The notes under the pieces were generated by a model. That model was not told the DNA's origin, did not search any database, and saw only the letters and a list, made by a program, of their open reading frames with translations. 64,000 bases of DNA, from NCBI RefSeq assembly GCF_010119615.1, contig NZ_QOVG01000007.1, positions 1 to 64,000 on the forward strand, in the 5' to 3' direction. Below, piece after piece: positions 25,958 to 35,508 of this stretch (position 1 is its first letter; every line of letters begins with the position of its first letter). Made by a program: the position numbers and the translations under genes. This DNA comes from Pseudoxanthomonas gei. GTDB lineage: Bacteria > Pseudomonadota > Gammaproteobacteria > Xanthomonadales > Xanthomonadaceae.

Positions 25958-27277
25958 TTACAGCAAGCCTTGCCGCTTCACCGCCAGGTAGCGCTCCACC
26001 AGGGCCGCGGGCAACTCCTCGCTGGCCACGTCCAGCACCATGACCCGATGGCTGCGCAGTGCGTCGTGCGCGGCGGTGCGCTGCTCCAGGTAGCGGGCGA
26101 TGGCGCCGGCGCGGATGGCGCCGGGCAGGTCGTGCACCTCTTCTTCCATGGCCTGGTCCAGCGCGCGCTCGCGCAGGCTGGCCACGCAGACCAGGTGCCG
26201 CTTCTGCAACAGGCGCACGGCGGCCAGCAGGTCCTCGATATCCTCGTCGCGCACGTTGGTGACCAGCATCACCAGCGAACGCTTGCGCTGGCGCAGCGAC
26301 AGCTCGCTGGCGGCGGCCAGGTAATCGGTGGCGACCGCCTGCGGCTGCAGGTCATAGCTGGCGCGCAGCAGCGCATCGATGCTGGCCATGCCGCGCCTGG
26401 GCGCGACCCAGCGCGAGTCCCCGCCGCTGGCGAACAGGCCTACCGCATCGCCCTGGCGCAGGGCCAGGTAGGACACCACCAGCGCGGCATTGAGGACATG
26501 GTCGAAATGGGCAAGCTCGCTCCCCGCCTTCGTGGGGGCGGGATCGCGCGCCATCATCCGGCGGCCGGTGTCGACCATCATCACCAGCTGCTGGTTCTTC
26601 TCTTCCTGGTACTCGCGTGAAATGAGCTTGCGCGAGCGCGAGGTCGCCTTCCAGTCGATCTGGCGCAGGCTGTCGCCGACGCGGTACTCGCGCATCTGGT
26701 TGAAGTCGGTGCCTTCGCCACGCCGGCGCCTGAGGTGGGCACCGACCAGGCGCGAGGCGCGCTCGGCGCTGAACAGCGCGAACTTGGTCAGCGGCGCGAA
26801 GTTGGGATACACACGCACGCGCTGCGGCGCCCCGGCGACGCGCGACTGCGTCCACAGGCGCAGCGGCGAGGCCAGGCGCAGCTGCACGCCTTCGAAGCTT
26901 GCATCGCCACGCGCGATGGGCCGCAGGCGATAGCTGAAAGTGGATGCGGTGTCCGCCGCCAGTTTCAGCGTCTGCGGCATGCCCTGCGCCGGCCAGCTGC
27001 CGGGATGCAGGTCGAACACGTCCACGCGCTGGCGCACCCGCGATTCCACGCGCAGGGTCACCTCGCGTTCGATGCCCAGCGGCAGGACCTGCGGGATCTC
27101 GCGGGTGACCACCGGGGTCGCGCGGCGGCGCAGGAGCAGGCCGTCAAGCATGGCCAGCAACGCGATCGCCAGCCCGGTGATCTGCCAGGTGTGCAAAGGC
27201 ACGTCGGCGAACAGTACCGTGAGGCCGGCGAGACCCCACCCCACCAGCAGGGCAATCAGCAATGGTGCGGGCCTCAT
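25958..27277 (-). CDS. DUF58 domain protein, last gene of the MoxR operon
   Basis: Protein of 439 residues with two N-terminal membrane segments (about 5-45), a beta-rich region, then the DUF58 signature GEGTDFNQMREYRVGDSLRQ at about 195-215 and IDWKATSR just after. A vWA-like metal site follows (MMVDTGRRM). DUF58 proteins are regular partners of MoxR AAA ATPases and are thought to act in assembly of metal- or stress-related envelope complexes. It is separated from the MoxR gene by a repeat pair, the only join in this operon that is not overlapping or nearly so. Confidence 0.88.
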   Translation of the reverse strand: MRPAPLLIALLVGWGLAGLTVLFADVPLHTWQITGLAIALLAMLDGLLLRRRATPVVTREIPQVLPLGIEREVTLRVESRVRQRVDVFDLHPGSWPAQGMPQTLKLAADTASTFSYRLRPIARGDASFEGVQLRLASPLRLWTQSRVAGAPQRVRVYPNFAPLTKFALFSAERASRLVGAHLRRRRGEGTDFNQMREYRVGDSLRQIDWKATSRSRKLISREYQEEKNQQLVMMVDTGRRMMARDPAPTKAGSELAHFDHVLNAALVVSYLALRQGDAVGLFASGGDSRWVAPRRGMASIDALLRASYDLQPQAVATDYLAAASELSLRQRKRSLVMLVTNVRDEDIEDLLAAVRLLQKRHLVCVASLRERALDQAMEEEVHDLPGAIRAGAIARYLEQRTAAHDALRSHRVMVLDVASEELPAALVERYLAVKRQGLL

Positions 27278-27281
27278 GACC

Positions 27282-27390
27282 GCCCCCTCCTTTGAAAAAG
27301 GAGGGTCGGGAAGGATTTGCTCTTCGCGTCATTGCCTGCAGGCAACGGCAAGAGCAAATCCCCCTCGGGCCCCCTTTTGCAAAGGGGGAA
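27282..27390. repeat. Inverted G/C-rich arms between MoxR and DUF58 genes
   Basis: The left arm (27282-27324) and right arm (27349-27390) are imperfect reverse complements sharing GATTTGCTCTT, CTCCTTT and GGAGGG blocks; the centre contains the palindrome TTGCCTGCAGGCAA. It is a smaller relative of the arm pairs near 15.1, 22.7 and 41.1 kb, and lies inside an otherwise compact operon. Confidence 0.65.
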
Positions 27391-27422
27391 GACAGGCGGG
27401 GCAATCGTGGAATTGCCTTGGA

Positions 27423-28420
<998 letters not shown>

Positions 28421-28424
<4 letters not shown>

Positions 28425-29623
28425 ATGCGGTTTCTCAATTGGATCAAGGTGGAAATGCGGGTGCGGAATGCCTGCTTGTCGTGCGATGAGGGCGCCTGCA
28501 AGGCGATGCGCACCGCCTCGACCGGCATGCCAGCGCGCTCGGCGATGGCAGCGGCTTGCGCGTCGCCGCCCAGGACCGCGGCGACCGGATCGCGGCGGCG
28601 CAGGCGCGCCAGGAAGGACTTGCGTACCGCCGCATACAGCAGGGCACGCTTGTTGTAGCGGAACAGGTGTTCGCCACTGGCGCGCACGTGTTCCAGCAAC
28701 GAGCGGCGCTCGCCGACGGGAGAGGGCAGACGCGGGCCGAAGCGTTGCATGCGTCGCCACAGCCAGGCCAGCAGCGCCAGCAGCAACGGCAGCCATACCG
28801 GCCAGCCGAGCATCAGCACGGTGCGCAGCAACGACGGCATCTGCGCGGCGTAGACCAGGTGCATGGTGCCCTGGCCGTAATTGGGAGCCAGCACCTGCCG
28901 GGCCAGGGCGCGATGCGGGCCGTCGCGCAGGCCGCCGCTGCGCATGCCACCGGCGCCGGGCACCGACACACCATCGCCGGCGACGTCGCCGCCGCCGTCG
29001 CCGCCATTGCCGAGGAAATCGAAATCGGCCAGCACGTCCACGTGGCCTTCGCCGTGGGCCAGGCGTGCATACGCGTAGCCCGCCTGCAGGTCGCCCCAGG
29101 CCAGCTCGGGTTCGACGCCGTCGAAGCTGAAACGGCTGCCCGCGCAGAACTCGACGTGGTGGTCCTGTCCTTCGACCTGCATCGGCTCGCATCGGGCGCT
29201 GTCCTCCCTTGGCAGCACGCCCAGCGCATCGAGCAGTGCGGCATGGCCCTGTTCCTGCCAACCCTGCGGCGAGGGCGTGCGCACCAGCAGGTGGCCGCCG
29301 CCAGCGACCCATTCCAGCAGCTTGCGCGATTCCACCGGCGTCATCACGCGCGGATCGTTGAGGATCAGCAGCGTGTCGCGCGGACCCAGTCGCTGCGCGC
29401 CCAAGTCAAGCCGCTGGCGCGATTCAACCTGCAGGCCGTCGGCCTGCAGGGCTTTCTTCAGCGCGTAGAGCGGGTTGTAGCTTGCTTCGCCGCGTGGCGG
29501 CAGGTCGACCTGCTTTTCGACCCGCTCGTAGTAGTGCAGGAACCACGCCACACCCGCGCCCGCGACGGCCACGACCAGTGCCCCGACCAGCACGATGCGC
29601 AGCGCCTTGCCCATCGGCTTCAT
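28421..29623 (-). CDS. DUF4350 domain membrane protein
   Basis: Protein of 400 residues with a membrane anchor at about 7-27, a large periplasmic part that resembles DUF4350 (GATase-like fold; RDTLLILNDPRVMTP, GGGHLLVRT), a second membrane segment near 270-290 and a cytoplasmic C-terminus. A glycine/aspartate-rich insert (NGGDGGGDVAGDG) is unusual. The start at 29623 was chosen because it overlaps the preceding stop exactly as at the other joints of this operon; an alternative ATG lies 9 nt upstream. The family is always found with MoxR, DUF58 and DUF4129. Confidence 0.85.
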
Positions 29624-31179
29624 GCGGCCCACCGGAAGCGCTGCTGCAGTTGCGACAACAAGGCGTTGAATTCGTCCACCGTCGGCAGGCGCTGGCCATA
29701 GGCCGCGTATTGCCAGACCCGCACCACGCCCGCGAACAGGCTGCGGTCCTCACCATCGGGCATGCGCCGCGACGCGCGCAGGCATTCGGATTCGGTGGCG
29801 CCCGGCGGCAGGGCGACATTCGCGCGCACGGCCATGCTCTCGACGCTGGCGCGATACACCAGGGCCAGCGCATGCCGCGGCCGGCCCTCGGCCCACAGGC
29901 GTCGGGCGGCGGCCGGCACGTTGTCGGGCAAGCTGTCGGGCAGCTGCAGGACCTCGGTTTCCACTGCTGCCGGTTGCGGCTTGTGCCGGCGCAGCGAACC
30001 GCGCATCCATGGCAGCCAGTGGCGCAGGGTCAACAGCAGGAGCACGACCAGGGCACCGGCCAGCAACCACAGTCCCCATTCGCCGATGAAGGCGAACAGC
30101 GCGCCCACGCCCGACAGCCAGGACAGGTCCTGCTGCCCGGGTGGCTCGGGCTGGGTCTTGTCCTTCTTCTCCCAGGTCACCTGCCTGCGCTTGCCGCTGA
30201 GCAGCGGGTCCAGGTAGGCGCGGTCGACGGCCTTGCTGAAACCGCGCTCGTCCACGCGCGCTTCGCCGAAGACACGCGGCAAGGTGGGCTCGATCGGCTT
30301 GCGTGGCGTTGCCGCCGCCGCGGGCGCGGCAGCGGGCGCGGGGGATTGCGGTTCCTGTGCGTGCGCAGGCAACAGCCCCGGCCCCAGCAGGGCGAGCGCC
30401 AGCGCAAACGGTGCCGCAGCCGCAGCCAGGCGCGCGCGCAGCCTGCGGAAGGCGATTTCCACGTCCCAGGCTTCGATCTGGGTCCGGCGATTGAGGTAGA
30501 GGCCGAAGCCGGCGCCGACGAAGAACGGTTCGATCACCGAAACCGCAAGCCAGGCAAAGCCGTTGAACCCCACCTGCGCCCACCACGGTGGCTGCGAGCT
30601 GATCAGCGACCAGCCCGCGCGCAGGGTTTCGGGCAGGGACTCGACCGGCACGAACAGGAAGATCAGGGCGATGCCGCCGAAGAGCAGCGACGCTTCGAAG
30701 TGCAGGCAGACCAGGGACAGCAGGACCGCGTTGCCATACACCGCGCCACCGAGCACGCGCCGGCGATCGCCCGGTCGCGCACCCTGCACGCCTTCCAGCA
30801 GGTCGATGGGCAGGTACAGCGAGCGCGCGAAACCGAAGCGACGCCAGCTGAGGTAGTGCAGCAAGGGCTTCCCGCCCCAGCGCAGTTGCGCGGCCAGGGT
30901 TTCGCGCAGCGAAGGCGCCGCACCGAAGGTGGCGCGCGAGATCACGAACAGGGGAATGCGGTCGAAGGCCGGTTTCAGCCACCACATCAGCAGCCCGGCC
31001 AGCCAGATCGCATCGATGGCCCAGGCCGCGGCATTGAAGGCAACGAACAGTGGCAGGGTCACCAGCAACCAGGGTTTCCAGATCACGGCGGCGTGCCGGC
31101 GAACCAGCGCGGTGCCCAGCTCGATGGCCTCCCAGGCCGAGCGTGCGCGCAGGTGCACGGTCATCTGCTCAAGGCGCAT
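29620..31179 (-). CDS. DUF4129 domain membrane protein
   Basis: Protein of 519 residues with an N-terminal multi-span block (about residues 20-275), a Pro/Ala-rich linker, another membrane segment near 370-390 and a C-terminal DUF4129 domain (SVESMAVRANVALPPGATESEC, then a YAAYG motif). The ATG at 31179 has GGAG 6 nt upstream; a GTG 27 nt earlier is possible. It overlaps the upstream SpoIIM-like gene by 11 nt and the downstream DUF4350 gene by 4 nt. DUF4129 proteins accompany MoxR/DUF58 operons; their role is unproven. Confidence 0.85.
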   Translation of the reverse strand: MRLEQMTVHLRARSAWEAIELGTALVRRHAAVIWKPWLLVTLPLFVAFNAAAWAIDAIWLAGLLMWWLKPAFDRIPLFVISRATFGAAPSLRETLAAQLRWGGKPLLHYLSWRRFGFARSLYLPIDLLEGVQGARPGDRRRVLGGAVYGNAVLLSLVCLHFEASLLFGGIALIFLFVPVESLPETLRAGWSLISSQPPWWAQVGFNGFAWLAVSVIEPFFVGAGFGLYLNRRTQIEAWDVEIAFRRLRARLAAAAAPFALALALLGPGLLPAHAQEPQSPAPAAAPAAAATPRKPIEPTLPRVFGEARVDERGFSKAVDRAYLDPLLSGKRRQVTWEKKDKTQPEPPGQQDLSWLSGVGALFAFIGEWGLWLLAGALVVLLLLTLRHWLPWMRGSLRRHKPQPAAVETEVLQLPDSLPDNVPAAARRLWAEGRPRHALALVYRASVESMAVRANVALPPGATESECLRASRRMPDGEDRSLFAGVVRVWQYAAYGQRLPTVDEFNALLSQLQQRFRWAA

Positions 31180-32173
31180 CCGCAGCTCCGGACTGGTGGC
31201 GGCCACCGCGCCACAGCCACAGCATCACCAGCGTCCAAAGCACGGCCGACACGGAGTACTTGACCACCGCGGGGATCGATTGCGTGGACGACCAGAATGC
31301 CTCGATGAAGGCGGCCACCAGGAGCATGAAGGCGATCCCCAGGCACAGCCTGGCGCCCTTGCGGCCGGCCACCAACAGCGCATCGACGCGGCGGCGCCGG
31401 CCCGGCGCGATCAGGTTGAAACCCAGCCGCAGTCCGGCGCCACCGGCCAGCACGATGCCGGTCAGCTCGAAGGGCGCGTGCCCGGCGACGAAACGCCACA
31501 GCGGGTCGCCCGAGCCGATCTGCTGCAGGTGGCCGAAGGCGGCGCCGATGGTCAGGCCGTTGAGGATCAGCACCAGGATCGTGCCGACGCCAGCGAGCAG
31601 TCCGCTGGCGAAGGTGCGCAGGCCGATGCTGATGTTGTTCATGATGTAGTGGCCGAACATGGCCCAGTCGGTGCCGCTCTCGCGGCCCAGCTTGTGGCGC
31701 TCGCTGGAGGGGTCGTACATGCGCTCGAGCTCGGCCACCTGCTGCGGGCTCATCAGTCCGTGGATGAGCTCGGGATGGAACTGCAGCAGTACGAATATCG
31801 CCAGCAGCGGCACCACGAACAGCGCCGCGGCAGCCCACATGCAGGCCGCCTCGCTACGCACCAGCCGCGGGAAATCGGCGAGCAGGAATTCGGCCGCGCG
31901 CTGCCAGCGCGGCGCCGGCGTGCGGTACAGCAGGTTGTGCCCACGCTGCATCAATGCCTGCAGTCGCGCGGTCACCACCGGGCTGTAGCCACGCCGCCGC
32001 GCCAGTGCCAGTTGCTGGCACAGGCGGCGGTAACGGGCCGGAACGTCCTCGTCACCGATCTCGCCGGTATTGCGTTCGGCCGCGGCCGTGCGCGCATCGC
32101 CACGCGTTTCCAGCCAGTGCTCGAAGGCCTGCCATTCGCGCTGGTGGCGGGCAACGAATTGCTCCTGCCTCAT
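31169..32173 (-). CDS. SpoIIM-like (DUF95) membrane protein
   Basis: Protein of 334 residues. The N-terminal third is soluble and arginine-rich; then come five or so membrane segments from about residue 115. NNISIGLRTFASGLLAGVGTI and the later GHAPFELTGI match the stage II sporulation protein M / DUF95 fold, which in non-sporulating bacteria sits in MoxR-RDD operons. A channel or assembly role is speculation. The ATG overlaps the RDD stop (ATGA). Confidence 0.85.
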   Translation of the reverse strand: MRQEQFVARHQREWQAFEHWLETRGDARTAAAERNTGEIGDEDVPARYRRLCQQLALARRRGYSPVVTARLQALMQRGHNLLYRTPAPRWQRAAEFLLADFPRLVRSEAACMWAAAALFVVPLLAIFVLLQFHPELIHGLMSPQQVAELERMYDPSSERHKLGRESGTDWAMFGHYIMNNISIGLRTFASGLLAGVGTILVLILNGLTIGAAFGHLQQIGSGDPLWRFVAGHAPFELTGIVLAGGAGLRLGFNLIAPGRRRRVDALLVAGRKGARLCLGIAFMLLVAAFIEAFWSSTQSIPAVVKYSVSAVLWTLVMLWLWRGGRHQSGAADAP

Positions 32174-32850
32174 CGCCGCCCCAGCAACCAGTTGGCCATG
32201 CCGAACAGCCGCAGCGCACCGGCCTGTCCGCGCGCACCGGTCAGGGGTTCGACGATGTCGGCCAGTTCCTCCTGGCGCGCCGGTGTCAGCAACGGGGCAC
32301 GCTCGCCGAAGGCCACCACCGCGGCCTGTTCGGCCGGCTGCAAGGCCAGTGGCGGCGCGAGCACCGCGTTGATCGGCGCGGCCACGTGCTGGTGTTCGCG
32401 TGCCTCGTGCAGCACCAGGGTGCCGGCCACCAGGTCGCCCAGGCGCCGGCCGTGCGGATCGGCCAGGCAGGCGAGCAGGCCGGCGGTGTAGCCGAACGGC
32501 AGCATGTCGACCGTGCGCAACAGGTTGCGGGTAATGGCCGGCAACCAGCCCACCGGCGCGCCGTCGCCGTTGACCACGCGCAGGCCCATGGCTTTCTTGC
32601 CCGGCGTCTGCCCGTTCCACAAGGCTTCGAACAGGATCGGATAGGCCCAGAAGACCCCGAACAGTACGATCAGATACAGGCCCTGGCCGGCCGCGCCCAG
32701 CAGGCCCAGCACCATCGCCAGCAGCAGCAGGATGCCGAGACGGATGGCCAGGTCGATGCCCCAGGCCAGCGCACGCGGTACCGGTCCGGCGGCGGGCAGG
32801 TGCAGGGCCACGCCTTCGGGCGTGACCACTTCACGGTAGGTGTCCAGCAT
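32170..32850 (-). CDS. RDD family membrane protein, first gene of the MoxR operon
   Basis: Protein of 226 residues. The RDD signature arginine-aspartate pair is in ALAWGIDLAIR, followed by three membrane segments (about 27-45, 50-75, and around 110-125) and the conserved NGQTPGKKAMGLRV loop. The C-terminal 90 residues are cytoplasmic. It heads the run RDD, SpoIIM-like, DUF4129, DUF4350, MoxR, DUF58. No strong promoter was identified in the 126 nt before it. Confidence 0.85.
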   Translation of the reverse strand: MLDTYREVVTPEGVALHLPAAGPVPRALAWGIDLAIRLGILLLLAMVLGLLGAAGQGLYLIVLFGVFWAYPILFEALWNGQTPGKKAMGLRVVNGDGAPVGWLPAITRNLLRTVDMLPFGYTAGLLACLADPHGRRLGDLVAGTLVLHEAREHQHVAAPINAVLAPPLALQPAEQAAVVAFGERAPLLTPARQEELADIVEPLTGARGQAGALRLFGMANWLLGRR

Positions 32851-32976
32851 CAGGGACGGAGTCCAGTGGGCGTATCGAATTTGCGCGCCATGCGCGTCCC
32901 TGTGTGTGTGCGATTTCCGTCGGCGTCGACTTTAGCCGCGAATCCCGCCCTTGCCCAGCGCGACTAGACTGTCGCA

Positions 32977-33246
32977 GTGAAGGACACCCCATACCCCTGC
33001 CGCAGCCTGTGCGGCGCCTGCTGCATCGCGCCGTCGATCACCTCGCCCATCCCCGGAATGCCCGATGGCAAACCGGCCGGGGTGGCCTGCGTGCAACTCG
33101 ATGCGGAGTTTCGCTGCCGCTTGTTCGGCAAGCCCGATCGCCCGGCGTTCTGCGTGTCCCTGCGTCCTTCCATGGAAATGTGCGGAAACAATCGCGGCGA
33201 CGCATCGGCCTATCTGGGCAGCCTCGAAATCGCCACACGTCCGTAG
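32977..33246 (+). CDS. YkgJ family cysteine-cluster protein
   Basis: Small cytosolic protein of 89 residues with the zinc/iron-binding cysteine pattern of YkgJ proteins: CRSLCGACC near the N-terminus, FRCRLF and CVSLRPSMEMCGNN. The family's role is unclear. Translation starts at GTG. TAGACT lies 6 nt upstream, so the message may be leaderless. It stands alone between divergent and convergent neighbours. Confidence 0.85.
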   Translation: MKDTPYPCRSLCGACCIAPSITSPIPGMPDGKPAGVACVQLDAEFRCRLFGKPDRPAFCVSLRPSMEMCGNNRGDASAYLGSLEIATRP

Positions 33247-33277
33247 CAGCACTCCTCGCACGCAAGGCGCGCTCCTA
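33242..33277. repeat. Degenerate GTAG...CTAC repeat
   Basis: The 28 nt between the YkgJ stop and the convergent carbonic anhydrase stop are bounded by GTAGCAG and GCTCCTAC, the ends of the REP pairs seen at 35.4 and 57.3 kb. The interior is degraded. It is probably a decayed REP doublet that also supplies both genes' terminal stem. Confidence 0.35.
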
Positions 33278-33826
33278 CGCGGTGGCGGCCAGGTACTGGT
33301 CCTTCAGGCGCACGTAGTGCTGGGCCGAATACAGCAGGCTCTCGATTTCCTTGTCGCCCAGCCGGCGCACGAAACGGCCGGGATTGCCCAGCCACAGTTC
33401 GCCTTCCCCCACCACCTTGCCCGGGCCGATGATGGCCCCGGCGCCGACGAAGCCGTGCGTCATGACCGTTGCGCCGTCGAGGATGCACGCACCCATGCCG
33501 ATCAGGCAGCGGTCGGCGATGCTGCAGGCATGGATGATGGTGCCATGGCCGATGGTCACGTCCTCACCGACCAGGGTCGGATGGCCGGCCTGGTTGTAGG
33601 GGCTGTGGTGGCTGACGTGGATGATGGTGCCGTCCTGCACATTGGTGCGTGCACCGATGCGGATGTGGTTGACGTCGCCGCGGATGACGGTGCCTGGCCA
33701 GACCGATACATCGTCGCCCAGTTCCACTTCGCCGATCACGGTGGCAGCGGGGTCCACGTAGACCCGCTGGCCCAGGGTGGGAAGGCGGCCAAGATAGGGG
33801 CGCAATGCGGTCAGGGTCTGATGCAT
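33275..33826 (-). CDS. Gamma-type carbonic anhydrase-like hexapeptide-repeat protein
   Basis: Left-handed beta-helix protein of 183 residues, related to YrdA/PaaY and the gamma carbonic anhydrases. The zinc ligands appear as His in the pattern SHHSPYNQAGHPTLVG and GHGTIIHAC. Hexapeptide turns run from about residue 30 to 150. It probably hydrates CO2 or is a related metalloenzyme; many family members have no measured activity. TACAAT lies 6 nt before the ATG, back-to-back with an identical arrangement for the divergent aldehyde dehydrogenase gene. Confidence 0.88.
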   Translation of the reverse strand: MHQTLTALRPYLGRLPTLGQRVYVDPAATVIGEVELGDDVSVWPGTVIRGDVNHIRIGARTNVQDGTIIHVSHHSPYNQAGHPTLVGEDVTIGHGTIIHACSIADRCLIGMGACILDGATVMTHGFVGAGAIIGPGKVVGEGELWLGNPGRFVRRLGDKEIESLLYSAQHYVRLKDQYLAATA

Positions 33827-33832
33827 GGCCGC

Positions 33833-33869
33833 ATTGTAGTGCGCCGATCCGCATCGGAAGACATACACT
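33833..33869. promoter_or_regulatory. Divergent leaderless promoter pair
   Basis: The 49-nt gap holds two -10 hexamers facing outwards: TACAAT on the minus strand (33833-33838), 6 nt before the carbonic anhydrase ATG, and TACACT on the plus strand (33864-33869), 6 nt before the aldehyde dehydrogenase ATG. A short palindrome, CCGATCCGCATCGG, lies between them and could bind a shared regulator. Confidence 0.45.
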
Positions 33870-33875
33870 CGGCCC

Positions 33876-35405
33876 ATGACCATCACCGCCAACATCGCCG
33901 CCAACGCGGCCATTACCGCAGCCAATGCGGCCATCACCGCCGCCACTGCCGACAGGGCCGCCAGCCATGGCGATTCGCCAGGCAACTGGCAGCCCGCAGA
34001 GGCCGGCGGCGATACCGCAGTTGCCGAGCTCGCGCCGATGCTGCAGCAGTTGCGCCGGGCGTGGCAGGCCAACAAGCCCGGCTATGACCAGCGTCGCGCC
34101 GACCTGCAACGACTGCGTGAGGTGCTGAAACGACGGCTGGAGGAAATGGCCGGGACCATTGCCGAAGATTTCGGCCAGCGCTCGCGTCATGAAAGCCTGA
34201 TTGCCGACGGCATGACCGTGCTCAACGAGATCGATCACCTGCGCGGCCAGCTGCGCAAGTGGATGAAGCCCAGGCGCGTTGGCGTGGGCTGGCGCTTCTG
34301 GCCCGCGCGCGCGGAAGTGCGCAGCGAACCGGTCGGCGTGGTGGGCGTGATTTCCCCTTGGAACTATCCGGTCAACCTGGCCCTGATTCCGCTGGCCACC
34401 GCCATTGCCGCCGGCAACCACGTCTACCTGAAACCGTCCGAGCACACGCCCCATACCACCGGCTTCCTGCGCAGCCTGCTGGCCGAGGTGTTCCCGGCCG
34501 ATCGCGTCGCCGTCGCCGCCGGCGGCGCCGACGTGGCGGGCGCGTTCGCCGCCCTGCCCTTCGACCACCTGGTGTTCACCGGCTCGACGGCGGTCGGCCG
34601 CAAGGTCATGGCCGCCGCCGCACCGAACCTGACCCCGCTGACCCTGGAACTGGGCGGCAAGTCGCCAGCCATCGTCTGCGCCGACTTCCCCCTGGAACAG
34701 GCGGCCGCGCGCCTGGCGACCGGCAAGTGGTTCAACGGCGGCCAGACCTGCATCGCCCCGGATTACGTGCTGATCGACGAAGGCCGTGCCCCGGCGCTGG
34801 CCGAGGCGCTGCGCGAACAGGTGCGAGCGCGCTACGGCACGCTGGCCGACTCCGCCGATTACACCCGCATCATCAACGACGGCCAGTACGCGCGCCTTGA
34901 AGGCTATCTGGACGACGCGCGCGCGCGCGGACTGCAGGTGCTGGCGCTGGGCCAGAACGGAGCAGCCGGCGAGCGCCTGTTCGCGCCGACGCTGGTGCTG
35001 GAACCGGGCGACGACGCCAGGGTGATGCAGGAAGAGATCTTCGGGCCGATCCTGCCGATCAAGTCCTACCGCAGCCTCGAGGAGGCCATCGCCTACGTCA
35101 ACGCGCACGACCGCCCGCTGTCGCTGTATCCCTTCAGCCATGACCGCACCAAGGTGGAGCAGATTTTGCGCAGCACCCTGGCCGGCGGCGTCACCGTCAA
35201 CGACACGGTGCTGCATTTCGGCATCAACAACCTGCCGTTCGGCGGCATCGGCCCCAGCGGCATGGGCGCCTACCACGGACGCGCCGGCTTCGATGCCTTC
35301 AGCAAGGCGCTGCCGATCCTGTGGCAGCCGCGGCGCGCGGGCAGCGACATGCTCAAGCCGCCTTATTCGAAGGTCGCACGCTTCATCGATTTCATCATCC
35401 GCTAG
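33876..35405 (+). CDS. Aldehyde dehydrogenase (coniferyl aldehyde dehydrogenase-like)
   Basis: NAD(P)-dependent oxidation of an aldehyde to an acid; 509 residues. Catalytic Cys292 is in GGQTCIAPDY and general base Glu258 in LELGGKSP; the SPWNYPVNL and FTGSTAVGRKV cofactor motifs are present. Overall it resembles CalB-type coniferyl aldehyde dehydrogenases (class of ALDH3-like enzymes with a C-terminal membrane-contacting tail). The first 30 residues are an odd heptad repeat (NAAITAA twice in succession) encoded by a 21-nt DNA repeat and are absent from typical members. Substrate unknown. Confidence 0.85.
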   Translation: MTITANIAANAAITAANAAITAATADRAASHGDSPGNWQPAEAGGDTAVAELAPMLQQLRRAWQANKPGYDQRRADLQRLREVLKRRLEEMAGTIAEDFGQRSRHESLIADGMTVLNEIDHLRGQLRKWMKPRRVGVGWRFWPARAEVRSEPVGVVGVISPWNYPVNLALIPLATAIAAGNHVYLKPSEHTPHTTGFLRSLLAEVFPADRVAVAAGGADVAGAFAALPFDHLVFTGSTAVGRKVMAAAAPNLTPLTLELGGKSPAIVCADFPLEQAAARLATGKWFNGGQTCIAPDYVLIDEGRAPALAEALREQVRARYGTLADSADYTRIINDGQYARLEGYLDDARARGLQVLALGQNGAAGERLFAPTLVLEPGDDARVMQEEIFGPILPIKSYRSLEEAIAYVNAHDRPLSLYPFSHDRTKVEQILRSTLAGGVTVNDTVLHFGINNLPFGGIGPSGMGAYHGRAGFDAFSKALPILWQPRRAGSDMLKPPYSKVARFIDFIIR

Positions 35406-35422
35406 GCGCGCATGCATTACCC

Positions 35423-35496
35423 ATAGCAGCGGGCCTGGCCCGCGATGCCTTACCCTGACGCCATCGGAAAGCATCGCGGGCCAGGCCCGCTCCTAC
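35423..35496. repeat. REP doublet (BIME) before the exonuclease III gene
   Basis: 35423-35448 (ATAGCAGCGGGCCTGGCCCG...) and 35471-35496 (...GGGCCAGGCCCGCTCCTAC) are reverse complements over about 21 nt, each itself a hairpin (GCGGGCC/GGCCCGC), separated by 22 nt. The outer ends read TAGCAG and CTCCTAC, the GTAG-type REP boundary. Confidence 0.7.
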
Positions 35497-35508
35497 CAAG
35501 AGCGCACC

